Positions 31,185 through 41,692 of a stretch of 64,000 nucleotides of DNA are shown in pieces; the stretch's first letter is position 1; each line of letters opens with the position of its first letter. The position numbers and the translations under genes are program-made. The DNA comes from Marivivens sp. (GTDB taxonomy: Bacteria > Pseudomonadota > Alphaproteobacteria > Rhodobacterales > Rhodobacteraceae), in assembly GCA_017643845.1 (NCBI GenBank), contig JAEPMR010000009.1, positions 1-64,000 of the forward strand. Direction: 5' to 3'. The notes below the pieces were generated by a model. That model did no database searches and was not told the DNA's origin. It saw only the letters and a program-made list of their open reading frames with translations.

Positions 31185-32909
31185 ATGAAGCGCACCAGTC
31201 TATCGGTCTTGTTGTCGACCGTCCTCGCCGTTCAGGCTCATGCCCAAGACCCGTATTGGATTCAGGTTGAGGCCGAGCCCACCCTGACCGATGGTCAGTT
31301 CCGCGCCAACGATTACGATGCCACCTTTGACACGGTAAATGGCTTCCTGTCCGCCAGTGGCTGGTATTCCATCGCACTCGGCCCCTACGACCGTGACACA
31401 GCGGCTGACATGCTGCGCCGCCTCAAGTCGCAGGGCCTCATCCCCGGTGACAGCTTCCTGACGGACGGCGACCAGTTCCGCGAACGCTTCTGGCCCGCAA
31501 ATGCACCGGCAGCAGCCAGCACAACCGACGCGCCCACGCTTGCCGCACCCGCAGCTGACCCTGCACCGATCACCCCGCCTGACGAAACCGTAGCTGAGGC
31601 CCGCGCGAGCGAGGCCACCCTCACCCGTATCGAGCGTGAAGAGCTGCAGATCGCCCTCCAGTGGGCCGGTTTCTACAATTCCGGTATCGACGGCGCTTTT
31701 GGGCGCGGCACACGCGCCGCCATGTCGGCCTGGCAAGCCGCCAACAATCACGAGGAAACCGGCGTCCTCACCACGGCGCAGCGGGCCGAGCTGCTCGGGC
31801 AGTATAACGCCGTTCTTGACGGGCTTGATCTGACGCTGGTCAGTGACAGCCGCGCCGGCATCGAAATGCTGCTGCCCCTCGGCGTAGTCGAGTTCGCCTC
31901 CTACGATCCGCCATTCGCGCGGTTCGACACAACCGGAGACATTGATGCCCAAGTGCTCCTGATCTCCCAGCCGGGCGACAGCGCCACCCTCGCCGCTCTT
32001 TATGAAATCCTGCAAACCCTCGAAATCGTGCCGCCTGAGGGCGCGCGCAGCCGCCGCACCTCCAGCTTTTCCATAGAAGGCATGAACAGCCGCATTCACA
32101 CCCATATTCAGGCAGCGACGGACGGACGCGTGGTCAAAGGCTTCGCACTCGTCTGGCCCGCTGGTGACGAAGAGCGCCGCAGCCGCCTCCTAACCGAGAT
32201 GCAGCAAAGCTACCGCGAGCTGTCCGGTGCGCTTGACCCCAGCGCAGTGCCCGTCGACGAGAACCAGTCGATCGATCTTGTCTCCGGCCTCGCAATTCGC
32301 CGCCCGCTTTCCACCTCATCCGGCGTCTTTGTCGATGACGGTGGCGCCGTGCTCACCAGCCTCGCCGCGGTAGATGGCTGTGGCGCCCTGACAATCAACC
32401 GCGATTACAGCGCCACTGTCGCATTCCGCGACGCGGAAACGGGCCTTGCAGTTTTACGTCCCGATACGCCGCTTGCGCCCATCGCAACGGGGGCATTCGA
32501 TGCTTCTGTCCCGCGCCTGTCGGCGCGCGTGGCTGTCGCTGGCTATTCCTACGGCGGTGTTCTTCCGATGCCCACGATCACCTACGGCACCCTCGAAGAT
32601 CTGCGCGGTCTCGCAGGCGAAGAACACCTCAAACGCCTCTCCATCCGCACCGCCAAAGGCGATGTAGGCGGCGGGGTCATGGATCTCTCTGGCAACCTCC
32701 TTGGAATCCTCGCCGCAGCCCCCACCGAAGGCGAGCGCCAGTTGCCACCCGGCGTCGGCTTTGCGATTGATACCGATGCCATTCTTCCCGTACTGGCTGC
32801 TGCTGGCATCAATGCCGCGCCCGCCTCCACAAATGGTGCGCTTACCCCCACACAGCTGACAAATCTTGCCGCAGAAATCACTGCGATCGTGGGCTGCTGG
32901 GAAGACTAG
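31185..32909 (+). CDS. secreted SPOR / peptidoglycan-binding / trypsin-like fold protein, probable pseudoprotease
   Basis: Signal peptide; YWIQVEA..GWYSIALGPYDRDTAADMLRRLKSQG (SPOR-like); ELQIALQWAGFYNSGIDGAFGRGTRAAMSAWQAANNHEETGVLT (PG_binding_1); SGVFVDDGGAVLTSLAAVDGC...GDVGGGVMDLSGNLLGIL...GVGFAIDTDAI (trypsin/DegP-like). Confidence 0.8.
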   Translation: MKRTSLSVLLSTVLAVQAHAQDPYWIQVEAEPTLTDGQFRANDYDATFDTVNGFLSASGWYSIALGPYDRDTAADMLRRLKSQGLIPGDSFLTDGDQFRERFWPANAPAAASTTDAPTLAAPAADPAPITPPDETVAEARASEATLTRIEREELQIALQWAGFYNSGIDGAFGRGTRAAMSAWQAANNHEETGVLTTAQRAELLGQYNAVLDGLDLTLVSDSRAGIEMLLPLGVVEFASYDPPFARFDTTGDIDAQVLLISQPGDSATLAALYEILQTLEIVPPEGARSRRTSSFSIEGMNSRIHTHIQAATDGRVVKGFALVWPAGDEERRSRLLTEMQQSYRELSGALDPSAVPVDENQSIDLVSGLAIRRPLSTSSGVFVDDGGAVLTSLAAVDGCGALTINRDYSATVAFRDAETGLAVLRPDTPLAPIATGAFDASVPRLSARVAVAGYSYGGVLPMPTITYGTLEDLRGLAGEEHLKRLSIRTAKGDVGGGVMDLSGNLLGILAAAPTEGERQLPPGVGFAIDTDAILPVLAAAGINAAPASTNGALTPTQLTNLAAEITAIVGCWED

Positions 32910-32948
32910 CGTTGACAATTCCCGCGCAAGATACGCCTTGCGCGGGGC

Positions 32949-34397
32949 TCAGGCTCGCCAGAAACGCGGCAGCAGCAGCACAAGAACCGATACGATCTCC
33001 AGCCGCCCCACCAGCATTCCCAAAATCATCAGCCATTTCGCGGCATCTGGAAACAGATGGATCGCCCCTGAAGCCGTGACCTCAGGTCCGAAAATCGGCC
33101 CGATATTAAAGATCGACGTCCAGGCCGCTGTCACCGCCGCCAGAAAGCTGATCCCCGTCGTGCTCAGCGCCACGATCAACACGCCGAAACTGAGGATAAA
33201 ACAGGTAAACAGCAGCATGATGGAGTCGATCACCTCCCCCGATACCGCCCGCCCGTCAAACCGGACAGACACCACGCGGTTCGGGCTGTGGATACGCCGG
33301 ATCTGGGCGGAAATGGCGCGCAGCGCGATCTGGTAGCGGAATACCTTGATCGAGCAACCTGTCGATCCCGAGCACCCCCCCACTGCGCCCACACAGATCA
33401 GAATGGCAAAGGCGAACGGACCCCACGCCAATACATCGCCATCCCCGTAGCCCGTTCCGGAAAAAATCGAGACCACATTGAACAATGTCGAGCGAAAAAG
33501 TTCCTCGCTAAATCCGCCCTCTGCATTCATCCGGTAGGCCACGATCAGCGCCACCGCATAGACCGTCCACATCAGATAGGCCCGCACCTGCGGATCCAGC
33601 AAGAGCGGTTTGGTCTCCCCCGCCAAAAGCTGGATCAACCGCACGAACGGCAACGTCGCGAGCAGCATGAAGAACACCGCCACATATTGCGGCGCCCCCG
33701 GAAACGCGGCAAACGAACTGTCAGACGTCGAAAACCCGCCCGTCGCAATGGTGGTAAACGCGTGGACGGTGGCCTCCTGCACATTCATTCCCGCCAATGC
33801 ATAGGCACCGATGCAGATCACCGTCAGAACGACGTATATTCCCAGTAGTCCCTTTGCGATATCCAGCGCCCGCGGCAGCGCCTTGCCCAAGGTATCAAAG
33901 CCTTCCGACTGAAAGAACTGCATCCCGCCCACCTTCATCACAGGCAGGAAAATCATCGCCACGATTACGATACCAAGGCCGCCTAGCCATTGCAGAATAC
34001 CGCGCCACAGCAGGATACCATAGGAATGGCTTTCCAACTCGGGGATCGCGGTCGCGCCAGTGGTGGTCATTCCCGACATCGACTCGAAAATCGCATCGAC
34101 GAGACGCAAATGGGTCTCTCCGATAATGAACGGCAGCGCCCCGAAAAACGGCAGCGCGATCCAGACCCCGACAGTCAGAAGAAAGCTCAGCCGGACGTTC
34201 ATTCCCGCCTTCGTGCCGTTGGCACAAGCCATTGCGACCAGAAGCCCGGACATAAAAGTAATGACCGCACTCTGCAGAAAGGTCCGCCATTCGGGGTCGC
34301 CCTCCACCAGATCAAAGACCATCGGCCCCAGCATCGTCAGGCCAAGCACGGCAACCAAAAGGCCGATCACATATCCTACGGGGCGCAGGTCCAGCAT
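32949..34397 (-). CDS. trkH: TrkH/KtrB family potassium uptake transporter
   Basis: FESMSGMTTTGATAIPELES; ATGGFSTSDSSFAAF; FSGTGYGDGD; GGCSGSTGCSIKVFRYQI. Confidence 0.93.
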   Translation of the reverse strand: MLDLRPVGYVIGLLVAVLGLTMLGPMVFDLVEGDPEWRTFLQSAVITFMSGLLVAMACANGTKAGMNVRLSFLLTVGVWIALPFFGALPFIIGETHLRLVDAIFESMSGMTTTGATAIPELESHSYGILLWRGILQWLGGLGIVIVAMIFLPVMKVGGMQFFQSEGFDTLGKALPRALDIAKGLLGIYVVLTVICIGAYALAGMNVQEATVHAFTTIATGGFSTSDSSFAAFPGAPQYVAVFFMLLATLPFVRLIQLLAGETKPLLLDPQVRAYLMWTVYAVALIVAYRMNAEGGFSEELFRSTLFNVVSIFSGTGYGDGDVLAWGPFAFAILICVGAVGGCSGSTGCSIKVFRYQIALRAISAQIRRIHSPNRVVSVRFDGRAVSGEVIDSIMLLFTCFILSFGVLIVALSTTGISFLAAVTAAWTSIFNIGPIFGPEVTASGAIHLFPDAAKWLMILGMLVGRLEIVSVLVLLLPRFWRA

Positions 34398-34493
34398 GGA
34401 GCGGATCGTTGGCGCGGGCAGTCTGCCCTGTCAAGCGAAAGCGAGCGCATGCGCCCGCCTTCTTCTTGAAATGTCACTGATTTCCCGCGCGGC

Positions 34494-35627
34494 CTAGCCC
34501 ACGTGGAACAAGGTGCTGAACAGCTTCGGATCAATGCTGTCTGCCGCGAATGTATCGCCCTCGGTCAGCACGCTCACCGCGTCATGGCTGTGCAGGCTCT
34601 CCTGATGGCTGGCCACGACCCTGAAATCCCCGATACGCGGGTCGCGCTGCAACTGCTCGCAGAACAGGCGCGCCGCATCTTCGACGAAAATCGGATTTGC
34701 GGCATTCAGTTCGGCAAATGCCTGCTCGTCTTCACGCTTGACCATCACTTGCGTTTCGGTCGGGACGGCTGCGCGCGCCATATCGATCAAGTCTTCGAAC
34801 CACGCGACGGGCGCATTCGGCTCGAGCACCACCGAAATCCGCGCGACAGAGCGCTGCGAATGTGGCGTTGCCAATTGTCCACGGGTCTGACGCGCATGTT
34901 CGCTCAATTCCAGCGAGCACGGGCAGGTCGAAGAATACACATAATCCAGATGTACGATCTTCTTGCGCACGCCTGCCGTTTCCACCAGCTCAAGCGCAAT
35001 ATCGTAATACTGGTATCCCTCCAGCCCCGAGCGGAGCGAGCGCACCTTCATCGGAAAGGAAAACCGCATCTGGATCCGCGCATCAAAGCTTTCCAGATCG
35101 GACTTGTAGCTTTCCAGCGCACGCTCGATCACTTCGAAAGAGAATGTCTCCTCCGAGTACTTGTAAAAGCTGCGCATGATACGGGACATATTGATGCCCT
35201 TCTTCTCGGCCTCCAGGCTCACCGTGCCGGTGACCGAGGTTTCGAGCGTCAGATCGCCATTATCCCGCGTGTGAAACCGCACCGGCAGCCGGAAATTGGA
35301 AATGCCGACATGCTGGATCTGCTGCTTCGCGCCCCGGATCAGCGAGGTAGGACCGTTTTGCAGGTCGGGCAGACCTTCCTTGTACGCCGCAGTTACCTCG
35401 AAGTTTTCGGGATAGCTGCGCGACAGCGCCGGATAGCTTTCTGGCGCCGCGCCCTCTTTCAAGAGCCGGATCTGCGGATCGAGCGCGGTGACTTCTCCGT
35501 CAGTGACGCCCTTCGCCCAGCGCCGGACGACCTCCAGAGCGGCCTCTGCCTCTTCTTTGGTCGGTTCCCGGTCCATATCCATCATGTGAAAGTTCATGTC
35601 CTGATCCTTAACGGTGCGGCGCTTCAT
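34494..35627 (-). CDS. folE2: GTP cyclohydrolase FolE2 (type IB)
   Basis: LDYVYSSTCPCSLELSEHARQTRGQLATPHSQRS; SFDARIQMRFSFP; true start may be an internal ATG. Confidence 0.93.
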   Translation of the reverse strand: MKRRTVKDQDMNFHMMDMDREPTKEEAEAALEVVRRWAKGVTDGEVTALDPQIRLLKEGAAPESYPALSRSYPENFEVTAAYKEGLPDLQNGPTSLIRGAKQQIQHVGISNFRLPVRFHTRDNGDLTLETSVTGTVSLEAEKKGINMSRIMRSFYKYSEETFSFEVIERALESYKSDLESFDARIQMRFSFPMKVRSLRSGLEGYQYYDIALELVETAGVRKKIVHLDYVYSSTCPCSLELSEHARQTRGQLATPHSQRSVARISVVLEPNAPVAWFEDLIDMARAAVPTETQVMVKREDEQAFAELNAANPIFVEDAARLFCEQLQRDPRIGDFRVVASHQESLHSHDAVSVLTEGDTFAADSIDPKLFSTLFHVG

Positions 35628-35647
35628 CCTTTTAGATGGGCGCTGGT

Positions 35648-35674
35648 TAACGATGTTCCAACAAAATCGTTAAT
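35648..35674. repeat. inverted repeat upstream of folE2
   Basis: TTAACGAT-N11-ATCGTTAA, perfect 8-bp arms, starting about 20 nt upstream of the annotated start. Confidence 0.6.
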
Positions 35675-35706
35675 AATACGCTAACAACCGACATTCGGAT
35701 CTAATA

Positions 35707-36882
35707 TCATACGCAACTCAGCGCATTTTCGATATCTTTTAACAGATCGTCGCTGTCCTCGAGACCGATACTGATCCGCACTAGTCCAGACGTCAGCCCC
35801 AGCGCCTCCTTTTGCGCGTCGGGCAACCGTTGATGTGTCGTCGTCGCCGGATGGGTGGCAATCGACTTCGCGTCTCCAAGGTTATTGGAAATCAGAATAA
35901 TGTCCAGCGCATTCAGGAATTTAAAGGCGCGCTCCTGACTGCCCACGTCGATCGAAAGCACCGTACCACCCGCGCCCATCTGCGCCTGACACAGCTCATA
36001 TTGGGGATGGCTCTTCAATCCGGGATACAGCACCCGCGACAGCGCCGGATGCCCGTCCAGCGCTTCAGCCAGTTTCTGCGCGCTCTCGGCCTGTGCCTTT
36101 ACGCGCAACTCCAATGTCTCCATTCCCTTCAGCATCAGCCACGCCGAAAACGGTGACAGTGCTCCGCCCGTGTGCTTCAGATATGGCTCTGCGACCCCGC
36201 GAATGAATTCTTTGGTGCCCAGCACCACGCCGCCCAGCGCGCGCCCCTGACCGTCGATATGTTTCGTTGCGGAATAGACGACCACATCCGCACCCAGCGC
36301 GATCGCATTCGAATACACCGGCGTCGAGAATACGTTATCGACGACGACAGTCGCGCCAACCGCATGGGCGAGCTTCGAAACTCCAGCAATATCAATCACT
36401 TCTAACGTCGGATTGGAAATGCTCTCGAAAAACACAGCCTTCGTATCGGGCCGGATCGCCGCGTCCCATTGCGTCAGATCAGTGCCATCTACAAATGTCA
36501 CCTCGACCCCGTAGCGGGTGAGCACCTCCTCAAGAATATAGAGACAGGATCCGAACAGCGCCCGCGCCGATACCACATGGTCGCCTGCCTTGAGCATGGA
36601 CACCAACGCACCATTGACCGCTGCCATTCCGCTCGCGGTCGCAAAGGCATCCTCCGCACCTTCAAATGCTGCGATCCGGTCTTCGAACATCCGCACCGTG
36701 GGGTTGCCGTAGCGGGCATAGATGAACTCATCCTCTCCCGCCTTCTGGAACCGCGCCTCCGCCTGCTCCGCGCTTTCGTAGACAAACCCCTGCGTCATGA
36801 AGATCGCTTCACTGACTTCGTTGTACTGGCTACGCCGCACTCCACCATGCACCGCTTTCGTCCGTTTGCTCCATTCGCTCAT
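35707..36882 (-). CDS. metZ: O-succinylhomoserine sulfhydrylase (PLP Cys/Met metabolism family)
   Basis: MSEWSKRTKAVHGGVRRSQYNEVSEAIFMTQGFVYESAEQAEARF; VFSTPVYSNAIALGADVVVYSATKHIDGQGRALGG. Confidence 0.92.
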   Translation of the reverse strand: MSEWSKRTKAVHGGVRRSQYNEVSEAIFMTQGFVYESAEQAEARFQKAGEDEFIYARYGNPTVRMFEDRIAAFEGAEDAFATASGMAAVNGALVSMLKAGDHVVSARALFGSCLYILEEVLTRYGVEVTFVDGTDLTQWDAAIRPDTKAVFFESISNPTLEVIDIAGVSKLAHAVGATVVVDNVFSTPVYSNAIALGADVVVYSATKHIDGQGRALGGVVLGTKEFIRGVAEPYLKHTGGALSPFSAWLMLKGMETLELRVKAQAESAQKLAEALDGHPALSRVLYPGLKSHPQYELCQAQMGAGGTVLSIDVGSQERAFKFLNALDIILISNNLGDAKSIATHPATTTHQRLPDAQKEALGLTSGLVRISIGLEDSDDLLKDIENALSCV

Positions 36883-36901
36883 CGTCAGCCCCTTTGGCAC
36901 G

Positions 36902-36931
36902 AAAAAACCCCGACACCGGCAGGTATCGGGG
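36902..36931 (-). terminator. intrinsic terminator/attenuator upstream of metZ
   Basis: Minus strand CCCCGATACC-TGCC-GGTGTCGGGG followed by TTTTTTC, between the riboswitch and the metZ start. Confidence 0.88.
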
Positions 36932-36945
36932 TTACAAACCCGTCG

Positions 36946-37000
36946 ACCTCTTTAGCGGCATATTTTACGTGGCCCGCAATCCGGTAACAAATCGCCACGT
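36946..37000 (-). promoter_or_regulatory. SAM-II-like riboswitch upstream of metZ
   Basis: Minus strand ACGTGGCGATTTGTTACCGGATTGCGGGCCACGTAAAATATGCCGCTAAAGAGG: ACGTGG...CCACGT stem, GATTTG, TTGC and GCTAAA elements as in SAM-II. Confidence 0.88.
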
Positions 37001-37089
37001 AATTCTCATACGCCCGCCCCGCGAAAAGGTCAACGTGTCCCTTGCATCCACGCCATGACCGTTTACTTCTTCAGCAGGGAAGAAGCACA

Positions 37090-37797
37090 ATGACACAACC
37101 GATCCAATTCTATTTCTGGCCGACTCCGAACGGCTGGAAAATCTCCATCGCGCTAGAAGAGATGTCCCTCCCCTACGAGGTGACACTCATCAATATCAAT
37201 GCAGGCGATCAGCACGATCCCGCCTTCCGCGCGGTTAATCCACATGGGAAGATGCCTGCGATCACGGATCCAGATGGGCCGGACGATGCGCCGATCACGA
37301 TTTTTGAGAGCGGCGCGATCCTGCAATATCTCGCCCGCAAGACCGGGAAGTTCTACGGCACCACCGAGCGCGAGCGGATCGAGGTCGATCAATGGCTCCA
37401 CTGGCAGGTCGCGGCGGTCGGCCCGATGGCAGGGCAGGTCCACCATTTCGTGAAATACGCGCCCTTCTTCGACCCGCCCGTGATCAACCTCTACGCCCAA
37501 GACCGCTATGTGAACGAAACTGCGCGGCTATACGGCCTGATGGACAAACGCCTCGCCGACTACGAATTCCTCGCCGGCGATTTCTATTCCATCGCGGATA
37601 TGGCCGCTTGGGGCTGGTGCTCTCTCTGGGAAGGTCAGCGCCAAACGATTGACGACAAACCCCATTTCGCACGCTGGCTGAATACGATGGCAGACCGTCC
37701 CGCCGTCCAGCGTGGTCGCGCCCTTCATGCCGAACTGCGTGACGGCACGCCCTTTGACCCGAAAACCATGCGTCAGGCGCTATTCGGCGCGCCTTAA
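37090..37797 (+). CDS. glutathione S-transferase family protein (YfcG/YghU-like)
   Basis: MTQPIQFYFWPTPNGWKISIALEEMSLPYEVTLININAGDQHDPAFRAVNPHGKMPAITDPDG...ITIFESGAILQYLARKTG. Confidence 0.93.
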   Translation: MTQPIQFYFWPTPNGWKISIALEEMSLPYEVTLININAGDQHDPAFRAVNPHGKMPAITDPDGPDDAPITIFESGAILQYLARKTGKFYGTTERERIEVDQWLHWQVAAVGPMAGQVHHFVKYAPFFDPPVINLYAQDRYVNETARLYGLMDKRLADYEFLAGDFYSIADMAAWGWCSLWEGQRQTIDDKPHFARWLNTMADRPAVQRGRALHAELRDGTPFDPKTMRQALFGAP

Positions 37798-37807
37798 TAG
37801 GGCCCGC

Positions 37808-38413
37808 CTATTTATTATTCGGGAGTTCGATCAGGTATTTCTGCAGCGCCATGATCTGTCCCCAAAGGAACAGGAACATCACTGCGGGGAAGGCGAATGT
37901 CTCCAGCTTCACCCACAGGTCGGTGCTCTGCGTCCGCCAGATGATCTCGTTGGCCACCGCAAGTGCCGTGAACATCGCCGTTAACCGCCGCGTCAGGATC
38001 ATCCAGCCCTCACGCTGCATCGGCAGTAACTCACCCATGATCCATTCCAGATAGCTCGTTCCGCGCAACAACCCAAACCCGAGGATCACCGCAAAAACCC
38101 CGTAAACAATAGTCGTCTTCATCTTGAAGAACGCCTCATTGTTGAACCACGCCGTCAGCCCGCCAAAGAACACCACCATAAAGGCGGTGAATATCTGCAT
38201 CCGGCTCATCTGCCGCGTCAGCGCCCACAGGATCGCCATCGCCACCAGCAGGATCGGAACGAAAACCAGCGTCGCCACGATAAAGCCGGAGTATTCAGTC
38301 CCGCCAAAGGTGAACACATCATCCCGAATGCGCAGATAGATCAGGAAAAACGCCAGCGTCGGCCCCAGTTCCAGCACCTGCTTGAGCAGGGGATTGATCT
38401 TACGTTCTGCCAT
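37808..38413 (-). CDS. inner membrane septation protein A / YciB family
   Basis: NPLLKQVLELGPTLAFFLIYLR...LRGTSYLEWIMGELLPMQREGWMILTRRLTAMFTALAVANEIIWRTQSTDLWVKLETFAFPAVMFLF. Confidence 0.9.
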   Translation of the reverse strand: MAERKINPLLKQVLELGPTLAFFLIYLRIRDDVFTFGGTEYSGFIVATLVFVPILLVAMAILWALTRQMSRMQIFTAFMVVFFGGLTAWFNNEAFFKMKTTIVYGVFAVILGFGLLRGTSYLEWIMGELLPMQREGWMILTRRLTAMFTALAVANEIIWRTQSTDLWVKLETFAFPAVMFLFLWGQIMALQKYLIELPNNK

Positions 38414-39315
38414 TATCCACCCATTTCTACCAGCACGGCCCCCGCCGCGATCATTGTCATCAGCACCAATCGGCGCGGTCCCACCTTCTCGCCCAGAATG
38501 AACCAGCCGATCAAGGCCGCAAATACCGTCGAGGTTTCGCGCAGCACCGCCGCTTCCCCCACCTTGCCCAGCCGCGTCGCCAGCATCACCCCACCGAAAC
38601 TGAACCACGCGATGACCGCTCCGATCACCCCCCGCACCATCAGCGGCCCCAGCGCAGGTCGGTCCGGCATCCGCCGGTAGCGCACATAAGCCAGCACCGG
38701 AAAATCCAGCGCCGTGATGAAAAAGAACCACGCCAGAAATGTAAACGGGTTCAGCGACTGGCGAATACCCCATGCATCATAGGTGGTGTAAATCGCCACC
38801 GTCAGCCCCCCGATCAGCGCCCAGAACATCCCGATCTTCAGCGCCGCAGGGTCGATTTTTTCTTCTGACAGATTGCGCAACGCCAACAGCAGGATGCCCC
38901 CCGAAAGGCAGGCCACCCCGGCCCACTGCATCGGCGTGAAATACTCGTGGAAAAATACGCTCGCCGCCGCCACGGTAAACAGCGGTCCCGACCCGCGAAC
39001 CACAGGATAAACCACTGTATATGCGGCTTTTTCATAGGCCAGCGCCATCGACAGCTTGTAGCCGAAATGGATCACCAGCGCCCCCAGCAGGATCACCATG
39101 GTCTGGCCCGTGGGCCACGGCACCAGAAACAGCGCAATCGGTGCCGACAGGATCGCCAGCCACAGGTCAATCGCGCCCCGGCTCATCCACGGATCGTGCT
39201 TGCCCTTTTGCAGCGCCCCAAAGCTCGCATGCGCCACCGCAGACATCAGTGCCAAGAGCGTCGCCAGTCGCGCCCCTTCCGGCGTGCCCGCAATGGAAAC
39301 AAGCCATTCGCCCAC
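38413..39315 (-). CDS. EamA/DMT family transporter
   Basis: Multiple TM segments; VVYPVVRGSGPLFTVAAASVFFHEYFTPMQWAGVACLSGGILLL; stop overlaps the septation-protein start. Confidence 0.88.
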   Translation of the reverse strand: MGEWLVSIAGTPEGARLATLLALMSAVAHASFGALQKGKHDPWMSRGAIDLWLAILSAPIALFLVPWPTGQTMVILLGALVIHFGYKLSMALAYEKAAYTVVYPVVRGSGPLFTVAAASVFFHEYFTPMQWAGVACLSGGILLLALRNLSEEKIDPAALKIGMFWALIGGLTVAIYTTYDAWGIRQSLNPFTFLAWFFFITALDFPVLAYVRYRRMPDRPALGPLMVRGVIGAVIAWFSFGGVMLATRLGKVGEAAVLRETSTVFAALIGWFILGEKVGPRRLVLMTMIAAGAVLVEMGG

Positions 39316-39319
39316 AGAT

Positions 39320-40543
<1,224 letters not shown>

Positions 40544-40666
40544 CGCGGCGGGCCTTCTTCAGATACGTCCCGACCACCTAATCACAAAGCATCCGATTGG
40601 AAAGCCCCGCCCTCTGGACCCGCCCGCCAAGCGCGGTATCATGACCTCACATCCGCCGGAGCCGAA

Positions 40667-41692
40667 ATGCCACTCTTTGCCTTTGCCACCCTGTCCTCAT
40701 ATGCGCTCCTGATCACCGGCGCCCTTGCAGGCGGACCGTGGCCCTGGCTTGCGCTGGCCTATATGACTGCTCTGACCGCACTGCTCGATGAATGGGTCCG
40801 CCGCCGCTCGGCCGCTGCCGATCCGACGGCCTCGCAGAACGCAGCCGATGCCCTGTCTGCCCTGATCGCTCTCCTTCATCTTGTCGCTCTGGCTGCCGTC
40901 GTTGCAGGCCTATCCGGCACAGCCCTGTCGCCCTTTGGCAAGTTCGCGCTGTTCCTCGCGGCAGGGCTGGTTTTCGGGCAGGTTAGCAATTCCAATGCAC
41001 ATGAGCTGATCCACCGCACGGACCGGACGCTGCGCAGCCTTGGCGTCTGGGTCTACATCTCTCTGCTGTTCGGTCACCATGCCTCCGCGCATCCGCTTGT
41101 GCACCATCGTTTCGTCGGCACCGAGGCAGACCCGAACAGCGCCCGCCGTGGCGAAAGCCTCTATCGGTTTCTCCTTCGGGCATGGCACGGCTCCTATCGT
41201 GCCGGCTGGCGTGCCGAATCCGACCGGCTCGCCACCGCAAACCGCAGCAAGATCACCCATCCCTATCTGCGCTACTGGGCAGGCGCTGCGCTCATGTTCG
41301 CCATGGCCGCAACCATCGGTGGGGCAGGCGGGATCGTGTCATATCTCCTGATCTGCGGCTTCGCACAGGTTCAGCTTCTGATGTCGGACTATGTCCAGCA
41401 CTACGGTCTGCGTCGCCGCATCGCCACGAATGGCAAGCCAGAGCCCGTAGCCCCCCACCACAGCTGGAACAGCCCTCACTGGTATTCATCGGCCCTCATG
41501 CTCAATGCGCCCCGCCATTCGGACCACCATGCGCATCCGGCCCGCCCCTATCCGGCACTGGACCTCGCGCCCGATGTGCCGACGCTTCCGCGCTCACTTC
41601 CGGTCATGGCCTGCGTCGCGCTCTATCCGCGCCTCTGGCGCCGGGTCATGGACCCACGCCTGGCCGAATGGGAGGCCCGCAATGCTGCGTAG
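40667..41692 (+). CDS. AlkB-like alkane 1-monooxygenase / membrane non-heme diiron hydroxylase
   Basis: Histidine motifs NAHELIHR, HHASAHPLVHHRFVGTEADPNSARRGES, NAPRHSDHHAHPARPYP. Confidence 0.88.
   Translation: MPLFAFATLSSYALLITGALAGGPWPWLALAYMTALTALLDEWVRRRSAAADPTASQNAADALSALIALLHLVALAAVVAGLSGTALSPFGKFALFLAAGLVFGQVSNSNAHELIHRTDRTLRSLGVWVYISLLFGHHASAHPLVHHRFVGTEADPNSARRGESLYRFLLRAWHGSYRAGWRAESDRLATANRSKITHPYLRYWAGAALMFAMAATIGGAGGIVSYLLICGFAQVQLLMSDYVQHYGLRRRIATNGKPEPVAPHHSWNSPHWYSSALMLNAPRHSDHHAHPARPYPALDLAPDVPTLPRSLPVMACVALYPRLWRRVMDPRLAEWEARNAA

Noticed and set aside
34503-35684. 393-aa plus-strand ORF opposite folE2
   Set aside because: Antisense shadow of folE2
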